Source: Viola odorata
Taxonomy: Eukaryota > Streptophyta > Magnoliopsida > Malpighiales > Violaceae
Assembly (NCBI GenBank): GCA_963691705.1
Contig: OY829537.1
Span: 24,366,078 to 24,430,077 of the forward strand
Direction of reading: 5' to 3'
Length of the DNA stretch: 64,000 nucleotides
In this document: piece by piece, positions 23,091 through 34,240 of the stretch
How positions within the stretch are numbered: position 1 is the stretch's first letter
Layout of the letters: every line of letters starts with the position of its first letter
Notes under the pieces: model-generated
Databases searched by the model: none
Told to the model about the DNA's origin: nothing
What the model saw: only the letters and a program-made list of their open reading frames with translations
Translations under genes and position numbers: made by a program

Positions 23091-23112
23091 CGCCGGAGGG
23101 GGAGCTCCGGCG
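23091..23112 (-). other. GC-rich hairpin in the transcribed part of the B LTR
   Basis: Perfect 8-bp stem CGCCGGAG/CTCCGGCG around a 6-base loop, downstream of the predicted start site and thus in the leader RNA. It is conserved in the 3' LTR (7691-7712) and, with one stem mismatch, in A's LTR near 24330. Confidence 0.6.
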
Positions 23113-23204
23113 TAGACACTCTGATGCTTAAGTCAGTTTAGGGGTATGAATTAACCAGAGGTTCTGCTAGATGATCTCGATCTTACCTTCTGTTTGAAAA
23201 GTAG

Positions 23205-23218
23205 GGGTATTTATAGGC
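23205..23218 (-). promoter_or_regulatory. TATA box of the B 5' LTR
   Basis: GCCTATAAATACCC on the minus strand. In A's LTR the same place reads GGCTAGAAATACC, so A's box is mutated. Confidence 0.7.
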
Positions 23219-23264
23219 CTTGATGGCGATACCTGGCGATAACAGTCCAGGCGATGTCTGATGA

Positions 23265-23297
23265 TGACGTCACGAGCGATACCAGTAGGTGACGTCA
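23265..23297. promoter_or_regulatory. Paired TGACGTCA sites in the U3 of element B
   Basis: Two perfect palindromic TGACGTCA sites (23265-23272 and 23290-23297), 25 bp apart start to start and about 50-80 bp upstream of the TATA box in the element's direction. ACGT-core sites of this kind bind plant bZIP (TGA-type) factors, and the paired layout recalls as-1 elements. One copy persists in A's LTR (24513-24520). Confidence 0.65.
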
Positions 23298-23528
23298 TGA
23301 GCGATATCTGACGGGGGTGCTGGAAGCGATAACCTCGGGGATCCCTAGGCTGGGATGGTGCTGTGCGTATAGAGACGCGTGAGTCCCCCCCTCCGCTGAT
23401 GTCGACCATCCTAGGAATCCTTTGCTGATCTCTGGGCGATATGAAGAGATATTACGAGACTTATGGGAATCCGTCCGGCAGGAGCCGCAAGTGTAGTAAC
23501 ACCGTTAGGGTTGTCTTGATTGTTATCA

Positions 23529-24157
23529 GTGAGTTTTATGTCTCCTGCTGCTGGATCTTTCACTCCCTCTAGAGGACATATCACTATCATTTTCATTTCT
23601 TCTACCGTCCTAACGACCTTTTTCCTCATCACGCCATTGTCGTTCCTCTCGGGGAATAGGAAGTAAGGGCACTTGTTGTACATATGGCTCCACTGTCCTA
23701 TGAGCAAATTGTACAAGGCTGACTGGCGCATTCAACGCAGGCAACGTCGGAGGGGCGACAACGACCGTTCCGCGACGATAGGTGGAGTAAAAATAAACTG
23801 GGATGGGACGCCTGATCCAGAAGCATTAGGCGTGAATCTAGCAGCCAATTCCGTTAAATGGTCCAACTGGGAACGAAGGGCTGAAATCGAGCTCGCGAAA
23901 GGGTTATTCGCGCTGTCTATCACGGATCCCCTTGAGTGAGGAATAAAATGACTGGACCCCGCTATTTGGGATAAAGGAGTATGTGGCTGGGACACAAACG
24001 TTCCCGCTGCTTGATCAGGGGAAAGATCTGACATTCCTGGAGGAATTTCTTGCACCGAGGTGGGAGCATCAGAAGTGGCGAAAGCGAAAAGTCACCTGTG
24101 GGTATCAAATGGAAGGCCAGAGGACTGAGTCAACGGCGGATCTGAATCAGAAGCCAT
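23529..24157 (-). pseudogene. Gag N-terminal region of element A, separated by insertion of B
   Basis: ATG at 24157, about 65 bp after A's PBS. It aligns with B's Gag N-terminus (ITALRSQLDHLTELA versus ATLHSRLEYLTEMA; IVAERSLSPL versus IVADRPLSPL) and ends in an SERSSSRR block at the B insertion point. The frame continues at 7606. A TGA near 24092 and a frame change near 23735 break it. Confidence 0.85.
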
Positions 24158-24221
24158 AATCTTCCAATTCCCAGAAGAACAGAGCTTGGCTATTAAGGAT
24201 GCTCACTTAATTAGAACCAAA

Positions 24222-24241
24222 GCTCTCAATGAAAGCACCAA
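24222..24241 (-). other. Primer binding site of element A
   Basis: TTGGTGCTTTCATTGAGAGC on the minus strand just after the LTR end; the same PBS as in B. Confidence 0.7.
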
Positions 24242-24243
24242 TT

Positions 24244-24760
24244 TGATAAGATTTGATCTACTGTGGGAGCGGGATAAAGATTACGGTTGTCTGGAATCAC
24301 TGTTGCGGCAGTCCGTCGTACCTGTAAAGCGCCGGAGGGGGGGCTCCGACGTAAACACTCCGATGTTTAAGTTAGTACGGCTGTGCAATTTGGCAGAGAA
24401 TTTGGTAGAGAATTTGATCTTACCTTTGATCTAGAAATGAGTGGTATTTCTAGCCAAAAGAAGGTCGTTACCCCCAGGGGTGAGCGTTATCGCGGGGAGA
24501 GAACGTCCGGGATGACGTCAGCACGCGTCAGCATGATAGGGTATCACTGGTGAGATATCGTCTGTTAGAGGTTGTCGGGGTGGCTTGGGATAGGATAACG
24601 CCGTGTGGGTCCCCCCCTGCTGATGTCGACCATCCCAGGATTCCTCGGCCTAACGCGGGCGGCAGCCAGGGCGTTGACGCCAGTCAAGGTCTACAGGGAC
24701 CTAGCTTTGACTTGGGGTGAGAAGACAGATATACCCTTGGTGTTTCATCAATTGTTATCA
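24244..24760 (-). repeat. 5' LTR of element A
   Basis: 517 bp, starting TGATAACA and ending CTTATCA on the minus strand; recognisably related to the B LTR but clearly diverged. It abuts the gag remnant of element C at 24761, the insertion point of A. The first five bases outside (TCCTG) are the predicted target duplication. Confidence 0.85.
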
Positions 24761-25221
24761 TCCTGCAAGTCTCGGAACCTTTGGTGACATTCACTAAGGC
24801 TCTCTTTGCCTCTTTGCTGGACAGAAACCAAGTTTTTCCTAGCTGCTCCAGCTTTGGTTGCATTCCAATATTTGTTGAGGAAAACATTTGACATTTCAGC
24901 CCATGTGGTGATGGTATTATGAGGTAGGCTGTAAAACCAATTTTTGGTTGAGTCTTCAAGGGACCATGGGAATGCTTTTAACTTGGCTCTTTCAATTGCA
25001 ACACCTACTGGTTTCAAGGTGTCACACTAGAGGTGTAGATTTCTTAGGTGGTTGTATGAGTTTTCATTTGACTGGTCGTGGAATTTGGTGAGATTGGCTA
25101 TGATATTGGTTTTAATGGACCAATCATTTGCAATAGGGGGTAACTGGATGCAAGAGTAGGTTTCTTGTTCTGCCCCTCTGCTTAATTCCCTCATGGTTCT
25201 TTCCTGTTGATTTTCCTCCAT
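24761..25221 (-). pseudogene. Gag remnant of element C (Athila-like Gypsy)
   Basis: Minus-strand frame with one in-frame stop near 25026. It shows the Athila-type gag signature: KAFPWSLEDSTKNWFYSLP, TTWAEMSNVFLNKYWNA and a final ESLSECHQRFRDL that stops where element A is inserted. It would encode capsid protein. The rest of C lies beyond element A, outside the window. Confidence 0.8.
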
Positions 25222-25363
25222 GGCTGGAATCTAATTTTCAGCTTGGTCCACGGCTTGGCCAAGCTCACTGTCTAGGCTAATATCTGTCTGGCTTGGCCAA
25301 GATCACTATAGAAGTTGATTAATCTGCAAAAACTAAAACTAAAACTAAAAAACACCGTTAGAA

Positions 25364-25383
25364 GTCCTCGGCAACGACGTCAA
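25364..25383 (-). other. Primer binding site of element C
   Basis: Minus-strand TTGACGTCGTTGCCGAGGAC closely resembles the PBS complementary to tRNA-Asp (TGGCGCCGTTGCCGGGGA) used by Athila elements, with a few mismatches. Confidence 0.7.
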
Positions 25384-25387
25384 ATTT

Positions 25388-28300
25388 TGATCGCTTGTCG
25401 AGAGCGTAAAAAATAAGTGTATGAATGGATGTGAAATAGGGGGAAAATTACAACTTACTCTACCCACAATGGGTTTATAGATAGCGGCAAGAGGATCGTC
25501 CACAGAGACCTCTAGGGAATTGTAGTTCTTAATTGACTTCCTCGTTACTGAAGTTTGTTGGTTAATTCTGAAACTAAAACAAGAAGAATAAAAATTAAGT
25601 AGTAAAAATGATATTGGTCAAGTAAAGAGCTTGGCCAAGATTGGATATATGGGTCTGGAAATTCAGAAATGGAAAACTCCTAGTAAGGGCAATTTTGGAG
25701 CTATGTTCTTATGCTTCACTTATTGGTTCAATGTTGTTCATCTTCATCTCCATAGGGTAGCTTTGTCAAAGACAGCACCTAACTCAAGTTTACCCTCGGG
25801 TGTCAGTCGAGGCCCACTATCGCACCCCCTTTTCAGTTTTTACGCGAACAGGTTCGGGACGGATGCTAAGCATAAATGGATGCTTCGTATAATGCAATAA
25901 AGTCACCACCCTATTTATTTTCTAGGTTTAGGGAACCTAATGTCATGGCATAAAAATAAAAAAAACTAAGGCTTCGGTCTAAACCAAAGAACGAAGGTTC
26001 GAGGTCGTATTATGGACTCGGGAAGGTGTTAGGCACCCGAGTCATATCCTTTAAAAAGGTTACCAGTTATAAAATGGGAAGGTGTTTACTACGTTTAATT
26101 TTTAACACGAAAATGAGTAAATAATCGCAGCATGTCAACCAATCCCGCGTATGGAAACGGGCCACTTTCCGATCATTTACAGGGTAAACAATCGTAGAGT
26201 GTCAACCGAAATCCTGTTACAAAAATTGTGCCACTTTTCGATTACTTAAACAATTTTTATACGAAAATGAATGAATAATCGCAGCATGTCAACCAATCCC
26301 GCGCACGGAATCGGGCCACTTTCCAATCATTTACAGGGTAAACGATCGTAGAGTGTTAACCGAAATCCTGTTACGAAAATTGGGCCACTTTCTGATTATT
26401 TAAACATTTTTTACAAACGATGTGGGCCCTCAAAGGTGACGTTACATCTTAGCATTTTTCGTCGGAACATTATTATTTCCGATTGGGACCGAAGGACGGG
26501 GTTATCGTTTTTTTCGTATGCTAGAGCGGACGTTTCTCCCTTTTTATCATCGGGACATGCATGATTAATTAATTACTACGTGATCTATCATGGATAAAAC
26601 TAGCAAAATAACAATTTAATGAATGCAAATAAACCGCGTGGGATCGAAGCCACCATACACATGTATCAATGCATAACAATTAATTTCATGGCATAAAAAG
26701 CGAGTCTTTTAAACAGGTTGTGCATGTGGGTATTTTCAACGATTTTTAAAAGTCATGCATACGAATGTACGAGTTCTAGTTTAATATTTCTAAATAAACA
26801 AGCATACGAATAATATTTGCGAAAAATATTGAATAAAATAAAAGAGGGGTAGAAAGCGCACTTGCGAGCGAAGACTTTAAATTTTACCTATAAAGTGAGA
26901 GTGTTAGCGATAGTTCGAGAAGTAATAAATAAATAAAAAGTGTATACAAATATTTATTTAATTTCTAGCAAGCAAGTAATTAATTAAATAAACATGGCGA
27001 ACAACTAAATAAATTATTTACGAGCATACGAACATTTTGCGATAATTAAGATACGAAAGTAAACAAATCGTCGTACGAAACATGTGAAATTCATACGAAA
27101 ATTACCACGTAAAATACTTAAACATATCGTCATTAAAACGCGAAATAAAATATACAATTTATACGCATGCGACAATTATACGATTTTTAAATGCGCGAAA
27201 TAAAAAGTAAGCAATTTATCATACGAGAATTAATCACGAAATAAAATAAACAAATTATACACATATGAGCATATGAATAATTTTACGATTATTAAATATG
27301 AAAGTTATGAAAAATAAATTGTACGCATACGAAACATTATACAAAATTTAAATGGGTCGGGCCCATGATTTTAATTAAAAACAGCAGCTGGGCTTGGAAT
27401 ACAGCCAAGCCCAGAAAATTCATTTTAAAACAAATGGGCTTGGCCAAAGCCAAGCCCATCACCTTTCCCGTTTAACCTTTTCTTCTTCCTCATCCTCCTT
27501 CTTCCTTGCGTCGCCGGCGCCATTGCCGGTGACCAAGGAAGAGCCAGACCCTACAAAACCAAGGAATTAGAGCATGAAAATGACTTCAAAAATTCCCTTA
27601 TCCTCACAGCAACAAAACCCTGCGAAAACAGTGATTAAATAACAAGGAAATTGATGGCAAAACACATGCGATTTTTATGCGAAAATGAGCAATATATTCC
27701 TTCAAAATAAGCAAGCGAATTAGCAAATTGAAGGCAGGCGATTTATCTAGAAACCAAGCAGAAATTTATCGAGTTCAAAGGAAGCGGTTTGATTGATAAA
27801 CGAAAACAAGGAAAATTAATGAAAATGGTACATTTTTATTGATGAAAACGCAGGTGATTAAAATGAAAACAATTTATTTAAACCTTTACTGTTGCTTGTG
27901 CGGGAATGAGTGCTTCAACTCGTGTCCTTTAAGGGTGGAAGAGCAAGGTTATTTATAGGTAAGGTCAGTCGCGAGTGGACTTGGAGGCCAAGGAGAGAGT
28001 GGGAGTCGTGGGCGTGAGGACCAAGGGCGAGTGAGAGTGAGAAGTCCAACGATGGGAGGTTCGTGATGATGAGGATGCAGTCGGTTGGGCAGGTGATGAT
28101 GAACGACCTTAAATGGCTTTAATTGTGATGGTAAGGGTTGAAGTAAAATGGTGAGCCGTTGATCTTGATTAAAAGGGAGTCAAAAGGTTGATCAAGGGTT
28201 GAGATGGATGCTGCAATTTTATGCATTAATGCATATTAATTGTGGCACGAATAGGATATTTTCATTTTGTACTACGGACTCGCTTGAAATGAAAATAAAT

Positions 28301-28880
28301 CCAAACCGAAAGGACTAAAAGGTGCAGAAAAATAAGATGAAACAAATAGTCGACAGTGAAAAAGTAAAAAGTTCGATTTAACGCATTTATTTTCTCGTTT
28401 GAAAATGTCAAACGTTTGGGCGCAAAATAAATATCTTTACGACAAAAATTGAACGAAACCAAACTAGATGACGTGAAAGAGAAAAATAGTACGTAATTGT
28501 CAATTAAAGAAATAAAGTATTCGAAAAGACAGTTAAAAATACGAAAAAATTAAAAATGCAGGAAATGACACGGAATATTAAACAAACTAGCCTAGGACTA
28601 AGAATCGACAGAAATTTGACCTAGATGAGATATTAAATGTGATAAGCGTAAAAAATATATAAATGTGTGACGTAAACCGAGCATACGGTTTAGTCAAAAA
28701 TACGAGAAAAATACAAAAAATTAAAAAGACGTGAAATGACTTGAAATATTAAAACAAATAGCCTATGATCAAAAATCGATTGAAATTTGACGTAAACGGG
28801 CTATTAGACGTGATAAGTAATAAAAAATGAAAAAAAGTTGTGACGTAAGTCAAAATTCAGGTAGCAACACCCATGGTTGT
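25388..28880 (-). other. AT-rich non-coding region, probably the 5' LTR of element C and related LTR sequence
   Basis: No gene. It starts with TG on the plus strand right after C's PBS spacer, as an LTR end should. A minus-strand TATA (CTATAAATAAC, about 27947-27960) would fit an LTR promoter, which would make the LTR very long (about 3.5 kb); alternatively two LTR fragments are joined. The block 27395-27470 has GGGCTTGG/CCAAGCCC inverted repeats. The outer boundary is uncertain. Confidence 0.4.
26109..26416. repeat. 154-bp tandem duplication with about 77-bp sub-repeats
   Basis: Two 154-bp units; the same AATAATCGCAGCATGTCAAC starts recur at about 26119 and 26273. Each unit splits into two diverged halves sharing TGTCAACC, a CGGGCCACTTT-like core and a GATNATTTA end. 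Confidence 0.8.
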
Positions 28881-29586
28881 CAGTCGGGTCTGAATTATAT
28901 TATTCATTTAACTACAACTTCCAAGCTAAATTCTGAGTCGTCAGTTCTAAACTTTAACAAGGGAGTAGTTTGTTAAACTAGAAAATAAATAATTAGAGAG
29001 ATAACGATTATTAGGAATATTTAGACCTCACGATGCATAAGAACTTAGCTCAATCAGCCCTTACCAAGAATGATGATGTTCTAGCCGGAGATAACCATGG
29101 AAGAAAATAGAAATTTATTTATCATAGAACGGAAATTAATCTGCAAATTCCTTAATGGAAAATTACAGAGCAAATGTGTTTTTGGGAACAAGGAATGAGA
29201 TGGAGTTGTGAGATGCTTTCCTAAGTGGCCTTTTGCAGCTTAAAAACGACTGCTCTAGATGTCCTATCTCTACTCCAACTCTTTCAAAATTAAGAACTAT
29301 TAATTACAAATTTAAATTATTCAAATTCAAAACTAAATCAAATATTTGATTGTTTATTCAAATGAGGATAATCCACTTAAGGATTTGATCTTGCAACACG
29401 ACATCTCCTCCATAATCGCCTCCAGTTGTCAATCCAATCTTTTAGTTCAAATCCATTTTCTCCGCCTCCATGCAGTTCCTGTAAAAGTGGAGAGAATTGG
29501 TATAAATCAATAGCCTTACTGTCCAATTAACAAGAAATTAGACAGTAAAAATATAGGAAATAAATGTTCAATCAGTTGGTAATAAG
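28881..29586. other. Non-coding stretch before the hAT transposase
   Basis: No gene found. About 30 bases near 29034-29070 resemble 25684-25716 in inverted orientation, suggesting a piece of a related LTR. No hAT terminal repeat is visible here. Confidence 0.4.
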
Positions 29587-31604
29587 ATGAAAGCAAAGTG
29601 TAAGTATTGCAACAAGCCATTGGTGGGTGGGCGTAGTTCCGGGACATCTCACTTGCATAGTCATGTGAGAAGTTGTCCAAGGAGACACTTGGTCACCTTT
29701 AATCAAAAGTATTTGACTGGCAATGTAAGTAAAAGTGGGCAGGAAGAGTTGACTTCAACTACATTTGATCCTAAAATTGCATGAAAAGAGCTTGCGTGCT
29801 TGGTTGTGATGCATGAACATCCCCTTTCTTCGGTGGATCAAATTAATTTCAAGAGGTTTGTTTGTTCGCTTCAACCACTTTTTAAGGTTCCTTCCCGGAA
29901 TACTTTGAAAAGTGATATACTAGGGATGTATACGAAAGAGAGAAGTAATTTAATGGAGTTGATTGAGAAAAATGAAAGCCGAATAGCCATCACCTCTGAT
30001 ATGTGGACCTCTAATCAAAAGAAAGCCTTTATGGCTATAACAACACATTTCATTGATCGCAATTGGAAATTTCAAAGTCGACTTTTAAGGTACTTTCATA
30101 ACTTATATAAAATAGCTAGTCTATGTTTGCATTCAATATTGTTGTTTTTGTCTTACTAAGTGTTTATGTCAACTATAGGTTTTTATATGTGCCATGTCCG
30201 CACAACAAAGAAATACTTTCTGAAGCTTTATTGAAGGCTCTTGTCAAATGAAAAATTGATGTAAAGTTGTCTACCGTTACTTTAGACAATTGCTCTACTA
30301 ATGATGCTATGATGGTTGTGGTGTTGAATGAGTTAAAGTCTCGGTCTCTCATTGCTAATGGGTCTTACCTTCACATGCGGTGTTGTGCTCACATCCTGAA
30401 TTTGGTTGTACAAGATGGACTTGCAGTTATCAAAGAAGGTATTAGTGCAATTCGTGAGAGTGTTTCGTACTGGACGGCTACTCCAAAAAAATCACAGAAG
30501 TTTGAAGGTACGTTTGCTGGTCGTAACAAACCTACTAAATTTTTTTCTCTTGATTGTCCAACTAGGTGAAACTCCACCTTTTTAATGTTGGAAACAACAC
30601 TATTGTATAAGGATATTTTCACTAGGATTAGAGTTATAGACACTGAGTGTAAAGTATGTCCTGTTGTCACTGAATTATAATGGCAATTTGCTAAGGATAT
30701 TTGTGCTAAACTGAAGGTTTTTTTTATGAAGTTATAGAATTATTTAGTGGCACACTTTATCCTACAGCAAATGTATATTTTTCTAAGATTTGTGACATGA
30801 AATTGAGATTAAAAGATTGGTTAACTTCTCCTACTCCTATTGTGTCAACAATGGCTAGTGAAATGATGGTCAAGTTTGTCAAATATTAGGATGATGTTAA
30901 TATTCTTATGGTTGTTGCTACGATACTTGATCCACAATACAAGATGAAGTTGATTCAGTTCTACTACTGTAAGATTTATGGTGTTAATTATATTGCGGAG
31001 GTTGAAAAAATTAAGAGAGTTTGTTATGATATGGTGAGAGAGTATAGTGAGAGGGGAGCAGATGCAACAACATTGGATCCATCTTTAGCTTTATTGTCAA
31101 TGAATTCTTCCCAAGCCAGTATGATTGAATATGATATGTTTATGATGAAGTCCTAAACTAATTACACTCCACAAGCAATGAGTGAGTTGGATCTTTATTT
31201 AGAGGAATGTGTCTTACCAAGAATAGAAAATTTTGACATTCTCGTATGGTGGAAGGTTCAAGGAGTTAAGTATTCGACTTTAAAGGTAATTGCTCTTGAT
31301 ATTCTAGGTATTTCAGTGTCCACTGTTACATCTGAATCTGCATTTAGCACAAGTGATAGAGTGATCAGCCCACATCGTAACAAACTTCATACAAGAACCA
31401 TTGAAGCTTTAATGTGTAATCGTAGTTGGTTGTGGGCAGCTGAACATACAGGTACAATAATAAACATAATTTTATTTTTTCAGTTTTGTACTTATACATA
31501 AGCAATTAAGCATCTTATTTATTTATGTGCTTACATTCTTAGGTGGTGGTGTCGCATGTCTAGATTATCATGACACTGACACTGAAGATGATGATGGTAA
31601 ATAA
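29587..31604 (+). pseudogene. hAT-family transposase (BED finger, RNase H-like core, hATC dimerisation), decayed
   Basis: Cut-and-paste transposase of the Ac/RICESLEEPER type. The BED zinc finger CKYCNK...SHLHSHVRSC is at the start, with its first Trp-containing part missing. Then come DMWTSNQKKAFMAITTHFID (catalytic Asp region), TLDNCSTNDAMM and MRCCAHILNLVVQDGL, and the hATC motif TVTSESAFSTSDRVISPHR near the end. Introns fit at 30090-30178 and 31452-31542. In-frame stops occur at 29782, 30249, 30567, 30676, 30886 and 31156, plus a frameshift in a T-run near 30725. Not functional. Confidence 0.9.
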
Positions 31605-33393
31605 ATTCAACTTATCTTATTAATAAATTAATAAATTAATAAATAGTTCTCTTTTCATTATATTTATGTTAAGTGACTTTTTTTTGGTACCATGTACCTT
31701 CTATAGTCGATGACTAAATGGAAGAAGATCTTACTTTTCATCAAGGATTAATAGAGATGTTAAATTGCAAGTCGGAGCTGCTATTTTGTTTATTAAATTG
31801 TATTTTCTTATAAATTATTATTTCTTTGTTGGATTATTATGGATTATCATGTTGGATTAGTGTATCGTATTATTATGTGGTATTGTTATTAAATTAGATT
31901 GATTTTTTTTTATATATTAATTTGATTGAAATTTGAAATTCAACTAAATTTTTGGGTATCCACGGGTACAATTACTTTTCCTTTACCTGCTCCATATGGA
32001 TGCGGGTACGGGTATGGGTATGAATTACCCGTAAATTTACGGGTGCGGGTATGAATAGTGCTTACCCGCCCCATACTCACCCTATCGCGATCCCTATTCC
32101 TGTAAAGTACTCCACTCCATTATTTTAAATGACATTTTAAACTAAAAATATTGGTGTCAAATAAATAATTTTTTATAATTTTTTTGTATTTTATGGTACA
32201 TTTATTCAATATAGAAGAGAGAGAGGAGTGTTTATTGGTTAGTTTATTTAATAAAAATGAGAGTGATAATTCTTTAATATTAAAAATACTCTCACCAGTT
32301 ATTATTTTAATTTTTATACCCGATTTTAAAATATTAGTATTTATTAGAGTCCCGAAAGAGTGTATCCAATTGACATGTAAGCCGAGATTGACTACTCAGA
32401 ATACGACATCGTCTCTGCGGTATGGTGGTAAGACTAAGATATGAATTGAACTCACGTACGGATGGCGGTGGAACCAATAAACGCGCATATTCGCCCACGG
32501 GATCATGAAAAGTTCATGTATAGAATATGAATTTTTATATTTAATTATCCACAATAGGTGGATAGAATATAATTTTGTACATGTAATTATCCACATTTAT
32601 TTATTCAAGACTATAAAAAAATAGTCATATTATATTTTAATTAATAAGGGGTGGTTTTTTTCTTAGATAATTAAATTTATGGTGACTTTGATGAGTATTT
32701 TATGGATGTTCAAGTATTTAATTATGGTAAGTTCATATTAAATTTCGGTAGCTTATCAACAGAAAGCCGATAAAAAATATTTTTGACGGCATGTCTTCAA
32801 CAGGTAAACATAACTTACCAAAATTGTACATATCTTGGGCTATGGAAGATTCATTCAAACAATTTTTTAGCAAACGTTTGGAACCCAAAGAGTGTATTAA
32901 TTCGAGTTTAACCATTGTGGTTATTCGGGCAAAGTACAATCAATAACTTGCAAGCTTGCAAGACTTCAAAAGTTAGGTTGAAATGTCAACAACTGTTGTT
33001 TAGACCGGGGGAAAAAAGCACTACAGATTAAATGAAGTATGAAAACCCCATATCCGTCTGGGGACGGGAATTCGTCAATCTTACTTTCTTTTCCAGTAAA
33101 GGAAAATCTTCATGGTCCATGGACATCTTTGCATTGGCAGGAAAAAGAAAAGCTGGTTATTGAAAACCTCAAACTCCGATTCAGGATCAAAAATGTGAAA
33201 TGAAACCCACATGTTTGGATCAAAAGACAAGACTTGACAGAAACATCCAAGTTTTAATCGCTCATCAGAGACGAAACAAAAACGCAGAAGTTAAGTTCAA
33301 AAGAGGCAACAACGCACTACCACATCATTCCATATTTACAGAGCAAGCAAGGCCTAACACAAGTTACAGCTAGCAACAAATTTCTACATTAAT
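31605..33393. other. AT-rich non-coding region with the likely 3' end of the hAT element
   Basis: No gene. 31950-32094 holds GGGTA/TACCC-type short inverted repeats and ends in ATCGCGATCCCTA, which read from the other strand gives TAGGGATCG, like hAT termini. The rest, up to the histone H1 3' UTR, shows nothing I can name. Confidence 0.5.
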
Positions 33394-34151
33394 TCAAGAA
33401 GCAGTGGCTCTTTTGGCCCTTTTAGCAGCAGGGGACTTGATTGATTTGGGCTGTTTTGGTTTAGCAGCAGCAGCAGCAGTAATTGATTTCTTGCTCCTCT
33501 TCGCCCCAACTTTCTTTGCGCCACCACCGGTAGCAGCAGCAGCAGGTTTCTTTGGTGGAGCTGTAGCCTCAACTTTGCTAACCGACCTTGTCTTCTTTGG
33601 AGTTCTTGGTTTCTTGGTCGTGCTACTCCTGGTCATGATCACAGATGGAACCTTCTTCTCCATCTCCTTCGCCTCGGCTAGCTTGTAAGAGGCCTTGATC
33701 TTGATCAGCTTCCCTCTCGCGGCCGAGTTCTTCAACTGAAGACCCAAAATCTTCTTGAAATTTTCCGGCAGCACCGCCTTGTGCTTCTCCTCCATGTACT
33801 TGGCTATGGCGTATGGGCTAGACCCACTCCTCTCGTTCAACGACAATAGAGCATCCTTGATCATCTGCAAATTCAATCAAACCCCAAAAATTAAACATAG
33901 TTAATCAAAACACTCAATCAGATCAGAACAGCAATCAATTGAATTGATTCAACAGAAATCAAAATATTTACCTGGAAGTAAGGAGGGTGAGTAGCTGTTT
34001 TTGGCTGTTTGGGTTTTTTCTCTCTTGGGATTCTGGGTTTTTTCTCCTTCACTGCAGGCTTCTCTTCCGTCTTGGCCGCTTCCTCCGTTGCAGGAGGAGG
34101 CTGTTCCACCACCGCCGGCGGCGGAGTTTCAGTTTCTTGAGTGGCAGTCAT
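33394..34151 (-). CDS. Linker histone H1
   Basis: Binds linker DNA at the nucleosome dyad and compacts chromatin in the nucleus. Two exons: 33972-34151 (60 codons) and 33394-33864, joined across a 107-bp intron (GT next to 33971, AG next to 33865), giving 216 aa. N-terminal tail rich in Pro/Glu/Lys; winged-helix H15 globular domain at about residues 53-125 (HPPYFQMIKDALLSL, SPYAIAKYMEEKH, LKNSAARGKL); C-terminal tail rich in Lys/Ala/Pro. The intron falls inside the globular domain after YFQ. Start chosen at the first ATG after the TATA box at 34231-34240. Confidence 0.95.
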
Positions 34152-34230
34152 GGTAATTTTAAGGGGTCAAAAAGTGCTGATGAAGATTGAAGATTCTCTT
34201 GGTTGAGATGACTCTTCGAGTTGCTTGTTC

Positions 34231-34240
34231 AATTTATAGC
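34231..34240 (-). promoter_or_regulatory. TATA box of the histone H1 gene
   Basis: GCTATAAATT on the minus strand, about 80 bp before the ATG. A CACGTG-type (G-box-like) ACACGTGG sits further upstream near 34330. Confidence 0.65.

Larger units (their letters stand above)
7607..23528 (-). mobile_element. Element B: Tat-lineage Ty3/Gypsy retrotransposon, complete, 15.9 kb
   Basis: Flanked by near-identical LTRs (7607-8127 and 23007-23528) with TGATA/TATCA ends. In minus-strand order: 5' LTR, PBS, gag, protease, RT, RNase H, aRNH, integrase, tandem repeats, four plus-strand gene-like units, 3' LTR. It interrupts A's gag: A reads on from 23529 to 7606. Flanking pentamers are GAGAG (7602-7606) and GTGAG (23529-23533), an imperfect target duplication. 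Gag-pol has several frameshifts and stops. I counted about 10 substitutions and one 1-bp indel between LTRs, suggesting recent insertion. Confidence 0.95.
23007..23528 (-). repeat. 5' LTR of element B
   Basis: 522 bp, near-identical to 7607-8127, with TGATAACA at its 5' end and CTATCA at its 3' end on the minus strand. It directly precedes the PBS and gag, so it is the 5' LTR and would drive transcription toward lower coordinates. Confidence 0.95.

Noticed and set aside
25631..25900. 89-codon plus-strand ORF in the AT-rich region
   Set aside because: No homology I recognise; lies in probable LTR sequence and lacks a promoter or splice context.
29474..32109. TTCCTGTA at 29474 and 32098 as the hAT target duplication
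   Set aside because: The left copy is not followed by a terminal repeat matching TAGGGATCG, so the match is likely chance.
33404..33688. 94-codon hydrophobic plus-strand ORF
   Set aside because: It is the antisense of the Lys/Ala-rich histone H1 tail, which gives Leu/Phe-rich translation by composition.
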